A stretch of 64,000 nucleotides of DNA, taken from NCBI RefSeq assembly GCF_046614695.1, contig NZ_JBKKHQ010000019.1:62001-126000 (forward strand), given 5' to 3'. The position numbers and the translations under genes are program-made. The notes under the pieces were generated by a model that had not been told where the DNA came from, made no database searches, and was given only the letters and a program-made list of their open reading frames with translations. Positions 60,481 through 64,000 of the stretch are shown in pieces. The first letter of the stretch is position 1, and each line of letters opens with the position of its first letter. Origin of the DNA: Pokkaliibacter sp046614695 (GTDB taxonomy: Bacteria; Pseudomonadota; Gammaproteobacteria; Pseudomonadales; Balneatricaceae).

Positions 60481-61464
60481 ATGAAACGCCTCTTCGCATT
60501 GCCTGTATTGGCCCTGGCATCCGCTCTGATGACAGCTCCTGCTTTCGCTGCTGATGCCCGTAAAGCGCCAGAATGTATCGCGCCTGCCAACCCCGGTGGT
60601 GGCTGGGACTTCACTTGCCGTAGCGTCGGCAAACTGCTCTCCAACCTGAGCTATGTTGATGGCAACGTTCAGACCGTGAACATGCCTGGTGCCGGTGGTG
60701 GTGTTGCTTATGCTCACATCATCTCCAAGCGCAAAGACGACAACAACGTTGTTGTTGCCGCCAGTACTGCGACTACCACTCGTCTGGCACAGGGCCAGTT
60801 CCCTGGCATGAATGCTGACCAGGTGCAGTGGGTAGGTACGTTGGGTGCTGACTACGGTGTTATCGCCGTTTCCAAGAATTCTCCATACCACAGCCTGAAA
60901 GAGCTGCTGGATGCCCTGAAAGAAGACCCCAGTGCAGTCAAGTTTGCTGGCGGTAGCGCCAACGGCGGCTGGGACCATCTGAAGGTGCTGATCGCGGCGA
61001 AAGCTGACGGTGTCAAAGAACTGACCAAGGTGAAATATCTGGCGTTCGCCGGTGGTGGTGAAGCCATTACTCAGGTGATCGGTGGCCACGTTGGCGCCTT
61101 TACCGGTGACGTATCTGAGGTGCTGGGCTTTATCCAGTCCGGTGACCTGCGTGTTCTGGGTGTGCTGTCTGATGACCGCCTGCCTGCACCTTATGATCAG
61201 ATTCCTACCGCGAAAGAGCAGGGTATCGATGCTGTAGCGCCTAACTGGCGTGGTTTCTACATCCCCGGTGGTGCTTCCAAAGAGACGTACACCTGGTGGA
61301 CCAACTCCATCGACAAGCTGTATGACTCCGCTGAATGGCAGGATGTCATGAAAGAAAACGGCCTGCTGCCTTTCCACAAGTCTGGTGCTGACTTCGATGC
61401 CTTCGTTAAGAAGCAGATCGCTGACATCCAGAGCATTTCCAAAGAAGTTGGCCTGATCAAGTAA
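60481..61464 (+). CDS. tctC: Tripartite tricarboxylate transporter binding protein TctC
   Basis: A 327-residue periplasmic receptor. The signal peptide (MKRLFALPVLALASALMTAPAFA) is cleaved after Ala23. The mature protein has the TctC/Bug features: APANPGGGWDFTCRSVG near the N-terminus and ASTATTTRLAQGQ. These bind a carboxylate of the substrate. The ATG at 60481 follows GGAG by 11 bases; the open frame six codons upstream is not preferred. Citrate or a related tricarboxylate is the expected substrate. It is separated from tctB by a 164-base gap containing a hairpin. Confidence 0.94.
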   Translation: MKRLFALPVLALASALMTAPAFAADARKAPECIAPANPGGGWDFTCRSVGKLLSNLSYVDGNVQTVNMPGAGGGVAYAHIISKRKDDNNVVVAASTATTTRLAQGQFPGMNADQVQWVGTLGADYGVIAVSKNSPYHSLKELLDALKEDPSAVKFAGGSANGGWDHLKVLIAAKADGVKELTKVKYLAFAGGGEAITQVIGGHVGAFTGDVSEVLGFIQSGDLRVLGVLSDDRLPAPYDQIPTAKEQGIDAVAPNWRGFYIPGGASKETYTWWTNSIDKLYDSAEWQDVMKENGLLPFHKSGADFDAFVKKQIADIQSISKEVGLIK

Positions 61465-61480
61465 GCCGACTAAAGCCAGA

Positions 61481-61504
61481 GAAAGAGGGCGTTCGCTCTC
61501 TTTC
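61481..61504 (+). promoter_or_regulatory. Hairpin between tctC and tctB, probable partial terminator
   Basis: GAAAGAGGGC (61481-61490) pairs with GCTCTCTTTC (61495-61504) with one G-T pair, followed by a short T-rich stretch. It likely attenuates read-through so that TctC exceeds TctB/TctA. Confidence 0.55.
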
Positions 61505-61628
61505 TTTGCATCTGGCCAGTTTATCTCCCTGCACAGGATTGACTCCGGCATTACCGATGACTGGCCAACCCCCTGCATCCTGTTGATGCATCGATAAGCA
61601 AAACCCTGAGTGTTGTTGGAGGTAGCGC

Positions 61629-62069
61629 ATGCTACTTAATGATCGGATCTTTGGACTGGTAATGCTGGTCCTGGCGATTGCCTACGGCTATGGCGCCACG
61701 CTACTGCCTGAGCCATTTGGTGGCAACGAAGTGGTAGGTCCCAAAGACTTTCCTCTGCTGCTGGCATGGCTGACAGGTATCTGTTCCCTGTACCTGATGT
61801 TCAAACCTTCTGAAACCCAACCCTGGCCCAGCGCTCGGGTCTTTGCTGAATTGATTATTGTGCTGATGGTGCTGTTTGCATTCGCCTGGGCACTGGAAAC
61901 ACTGGGCTTCATTATTGCCAGTCTGGTTTGTGTGGGCTTGCTGTGCTGGCGCATGGGGGCAACGCCTCTGTCTGCTGCATTGACCGGCCTTGGCAGTGGC
62001 GTGGGGATTTTCGTGATCTTCAACTATCTGCTGGAACTTCCACTTCCACTGGGCATTCTGGGAGGCTGA
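61629..62069 (+). CDS. tctB: Tripartite tricarboxylate transporter small membrane subunit TctB
   Basis: A 146-residue membrane protein with four hydrophobic segments (about 5-25, 43-58, 74-102 and 112-138), the size and profile of TctB. A GGAGG ribosome site is 8 bases upstream of the ATG. tctA begins four bases after its stop. It forms the permease with TctA. Confidence 0.92.
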   Translation: MLLNDRIFGLVMLVLAIAYGYGATLLPEPFGGNEVVGPKDFPLLLAWLTGICSLYLMFKPSETQPWPSARVFAELIIVLMVLFAFAWALETLGFIIASLVCVGLLCWRMGATPLSAALTGLGSGVGIFVIFNYLLELPLPLGILGG

Positions 62070-62073
62070 AGCG

Positions 62074-63594
62074 ATGGAAACGATTAACCTGTTATTACAG
62101 GGTTTCGGTGTTGCTTTAACGCCTGAAAACCTGATGTTTGCTGTCGTAGGTTCTATCCTCGGCACTCTGATCGGCGCACTGCCGGGCCTTGGTCCCGCCA
62201 ATGGTGTGGCGATCCTGATTCCTCTGGCGTTCAGCCTGGGTCTTTCTCCTGAGTCATCACTGATTCTGCTGACCTCGGTGTATGCCGGTGCCATGTACGG
62301 TGGCCGTATTTCCAGCATCATGCTGAATATTCCGGGTGATGAGCCGGCACTGATGACAACGCTGGATGGTTATCCGATGGCGCGTCAGGGTAAGGCCGCA
62401 GAAGCGTTGGCTATTTCCGCTATTGCTTCCTTTATCGGTAGCCTGATCGCCACTATCGGCCTGATGATGCTGGCACCAGTGCTGGCGCGCTTTGCGCTGC
62501 ACTTTGGCCCTGCGGAATACTTCGCGCTGTTCTGTCTGGCATTCGCCACTCTGGGTGGTGTTACCGGCAAGAATCCGATGAAAACTCTGATGGCGGCCTG
62601 CATCGGCCTGATGATTTCCACCATCGGTATTGATGGCAACACCGGTACTCCACGTTACACCTTCAATATGCTGGAGCTGTATGAAGGTATCGACTTCATC
62701 ATTGTGCTGGTAGGTATGTTTGCTATCAGTGAGCTGCTGTTCTTTATCGAGCTGCATGCTGGCGAAGGCCACAAAATGGTGCTGCTGAACAAGCTGAAAC
62801 TGACCTTCAAAGACTTCCTGCACGTGCTGCCCACTGCGCTTCGCGGCTCGGTTGTTGGCTTCGTTGCCGGTGTTCTGCCAGGTGCAGGTGCATCTCTGGG
62901 TAGCTTTATCTGCTACACCCTGGAAAAACGCATTCTTGGTAACAAGGCTCGCTTTGGCGAGGGCGATCCACGCGGTGTGGCGGCTCCCGAAGCAGGTAAC
63001 AACGCTGCCGCTAACGGTGCGCTGGTGCCGATGCTGACGCTGGGTGTGCCAGGAAGTGGTACCACGGCGGTACTGCTGGCGATGCTGATTTCCCTGAATA
63101 TCACTCCCGGACCCATGCTGTTCCAGCAGCACGCGGATCTGGTGTGGGGTGTTATTGCTGCTCTGTTCGTGGGTAACGTGATTCTGCTGCTGCTGAACAT
63201 CCCGCTGGTGGGTGTGTTCGTTAAGCTGCTGAGCATTCGCCCCATGTACCTGATGCCAGTGGTAACGCTGGTGGCTTCTGTCGGTATTTACAGTCTGAGC
63301 CACAACGCGATGGACCTCTATATGATGGTCGGTTTCGGTATTCTGGGTTATATCCTGCGCAAGATCGAAATCCCGCTGGTGCCTGTGATTCTGGGTCTGC
63401 TGTTAGGGCCGGAAATGGAGTCCAGCATGCGTCATGCGCTAACGCTGTCCGATGGCGACTGGGGCATTTTCCTGGGTAGCGGCCTGAGCATCGGCCTCTG
63501 GACGATCTCAATCCTGGGTCTGGTGCTGCCCACCATCATTGGCCCGCTGCTGCGCGGCAAAATGAACAAGGCACGTGAAACCACTGCCGAGTAA
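62074..63594 (+). CDS. tctA: Tripartite tricarboxylate transporter large permease TctA
   Basis: A 506-residue polytopic permease with about twelve membrane segments. Family motifs include LIGALPGLGPANGVAILIPLAF, YGGRISSIMLNIPGD, FVAGVLPGAGASLGSF and ANGALVPMLTLGVPGSGTTAVLL, the paired repeats of the TctA fold. It is co-transcribed with tctB. It imports tricarboxylates captured by TctC, driven by an ion gradient. Confidence 0.96.
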   Translation: METINLLLQGFGVALTPENLMFAVVGSILGTLIGALPGLGPANGVAILIPLAFSLGLSPESSLILLTSVYAGAMYGGRISSIMLNIPGDEPALMTTLDGYPMARQGKAAEALAISAIASFIGSLIATIGLMMLAPVLARFALHFGPAEYFALFCLAFATLGGVTGKNPMKTLMAACIGLMISTIGIDGNTGTPRYTFNMLELYEGIDFIIVLVGMFAISELLFFIELHAGEGHKMVLLNKLKLTFKDFLHVLPTALRGSVVGFVAGVLPGAGASLGSFICYTLEKRILGNKARFGEGDPRGVAAPEAGNNAAANGALVPMLTLGVPGSGTTAVLLAMLISLNITPGPMLFQQHADLVWGVIAALFVGNVILLLLNIPLVGVFVKLLSIRPMYLMPVVTLVASVGIYSLSHNAMDLYMMVGFGILGYILRKIEIPLVPVILGLLLGPEMESSMRHALTLSDGDWGIFLGSGLSIGLWTISILGLVLPTIIGPLLRGKMNKARETTAE

Positions 63595-63735
63595 CACTAG
63601 AATAGTTGGGGTGGCTCACCATCAGACGGGCCACTCCAATAACAGCGCTGGCTAGGCCGCGCAAAAAACGCACAAGGCATTCGCCCTGGACGGATAACAG
63701 TCAGACTTGAACAAGGAGTCTCAGAACTCCACATG

Positions 63736-63760
63736 CCGCAGCGAGTCTGCGGTTTTTTTT
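63736..63760 (+). terminator. Rho-independent terminator after tctA
   Basis: CCGCAG (63736-63741) pairs with CTGCGG (63747-63752) and is followed by eight T. The 63595-63735 stretch ahead of it also holds a weaker GTGGC/GCCAC hairpin but no gene. Confidence 0.85.
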
Positions 63761-63820
63761 GCCCATCAAAAAGCCTGATCCCCAGGCTATCCCACGTTTT
63801 CAAGCGTTCAGGTAATAAAA

Positions 63821-63840
63821 AAGCAGGCCGAAGCCTGCTT
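63821..63840. terminator. Bidirectional-looking terminator serving tpx
   Basis: AAGCAGGC-CGAA-GCCTGCTT is a perfect 8-bp stem with A-rich left flank, which on the minus strand is a T-run after the hairpin, ending tpx transcription. Confidence 0.85.
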
Positions 63841-63900
63841 TAGTCGTTACAGCTCTCACGATGTGAATGTTATCGGTGAGGGCTGAGATCGTCAGATTGA

Positions 63901-64000
63901 TTACAGTGCTTTTAGCGCCGCGTCGTAATCTGGCTCATCAGCAATTTCGCTGACCAGCTGGGTGTAGCTGACTTTGCCTTCAGTATCGATAACCACCACG
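63901..64000 (-). CDS. tpx: Thiol peroxidase Tpx, C-terminal end only
   Basis: The window edge cuts this gene: only the last 32 codons and the TAA at 63901-63903 are present. The translation VVVIDTEGKVSYTQLVSEI, then EPDYDAALKAL closely follows the end of E. coli Tpx. Tpx is a periplasmic or cytoplasmic atypical two-cysteine peroxiredoxin that reduces lipid and alkyl hydroperoxides. The catalytic cysteines lie outside the window. Confidence 0.85.
   Translation of the reverse strand, partial: VVVIDTEGKVSYTQLVSEIADEPDYDAALKAL

Noticed and set aside
1..64000. CRISPR array, tRNA, rRNA, integrase or insertion sequence
   Set aside because: No regularly spaced repeats, tRNA cloverleaf sequence, transposase or integrase motif was found on either strand by reading; a covariance-model scan would be decisive for small RNAs.

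Overview
The window reads as chromosome of a free-living gammaproteobacterium. It is moderately GC-rich, gene-dense, and full of nutrient uptake and efflux genes: TRAP, tripartite tricarboxylate (TTT) and BCCT transporters, MacAB-type and RND-type pumps, SbcCD and Tpx. A marine or halotolerant Oceanospirillales-like host would fit the TRAP, BCCT and TTT content, but no marker here settles genus. No rRNA, tRNA, CRISPR array, prophage integrase or insertion sequence was seen.

Layout. 0-0.6 kb: one unrecognised gene. 0.8-6.2 kb: an IclR regulator, a formylglycine-type sulfatase and a DctPQM TRAP transporter, apparently a unit for taking up and desulfating a sulfated organic compound, behind two CCATATATGG palindromes. 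6.2-8.8 kb: LysR regulator divergent from a SnoaL-like protein and a luciferase-like flavin oxidoreductase. 8.9-12.5 kb: two MFS transporters and a second IclR regulator. 12.6-15.8 kb: GntR/HutC regulator divergent from an amidohydrolase and a MatC/SLC13-like carrier. 15.9-17.2 kb: TetR regulator divergent from an isochorismatase-fold hydrolase that lacks the usual cysteine. 17.3-19.8 kb: long leader and a BetT-like BCCT transporter. 19.9-20.8 kb: AT-rich two-gene insert. 20.8-22 kb: GcvA-like LysR divergent from a tiny conserved-looking protein. 22.4-27.1 kb: MacA, MacB and an outer-membrane lipoprotein channel.

27.3-29 kb is a second AT-rich insert (PH-like membrane protein plus exported protein). 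29.2-31.1 kb holds a cupin and a half-length sugar-phosphate-cyclase relative. 31.2-37 kb is the most unusual metabolic block: an exported mono-haem cytochrome-like protein and a 590-residue-class unknown protein, divergent from an Lrp/AsnC regulator and a phosphatidylserine-decarboxylase-family enzyme that aligns by eye with fungal L-tryptophan decarboxylase PsiD. 37-43.2 kb: SecD-head-like and ankyrin proteins, then sbcC-sbcD.

43.3-47.3 kb is an AT-rich accessory block that looks like two orphan toxin/immunity-style modules. One is a papain-like Cys-His-Asp protein without a signal peptide next to an exported partner. The other is a LysM-like plus glycine-zipper hydrophobic-hairpin protein next to a polytopic membrane partner. 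This is the best candidate for an undescribed system. 47.6-49.9 kb: class I glutamine amidotransferase and two unknowns. 50-56.6 kb: complete RND efflux system with divergent TetR and a 22-bp perfect palindrome. 56.6-63.6 kb: AfuA-like binding protein, TctE/TctD two-component system and the tctCBA tricarboxylate transporter. The window ends inside tpx.

A recurring theme is the divergent regulator-target pair with a visible dyad between them. Hairpins also follow the binding-protein gene in both the TRAP and TTT operons, which probably sets expression of the abundant periplasmic component above that of the membrane parts.
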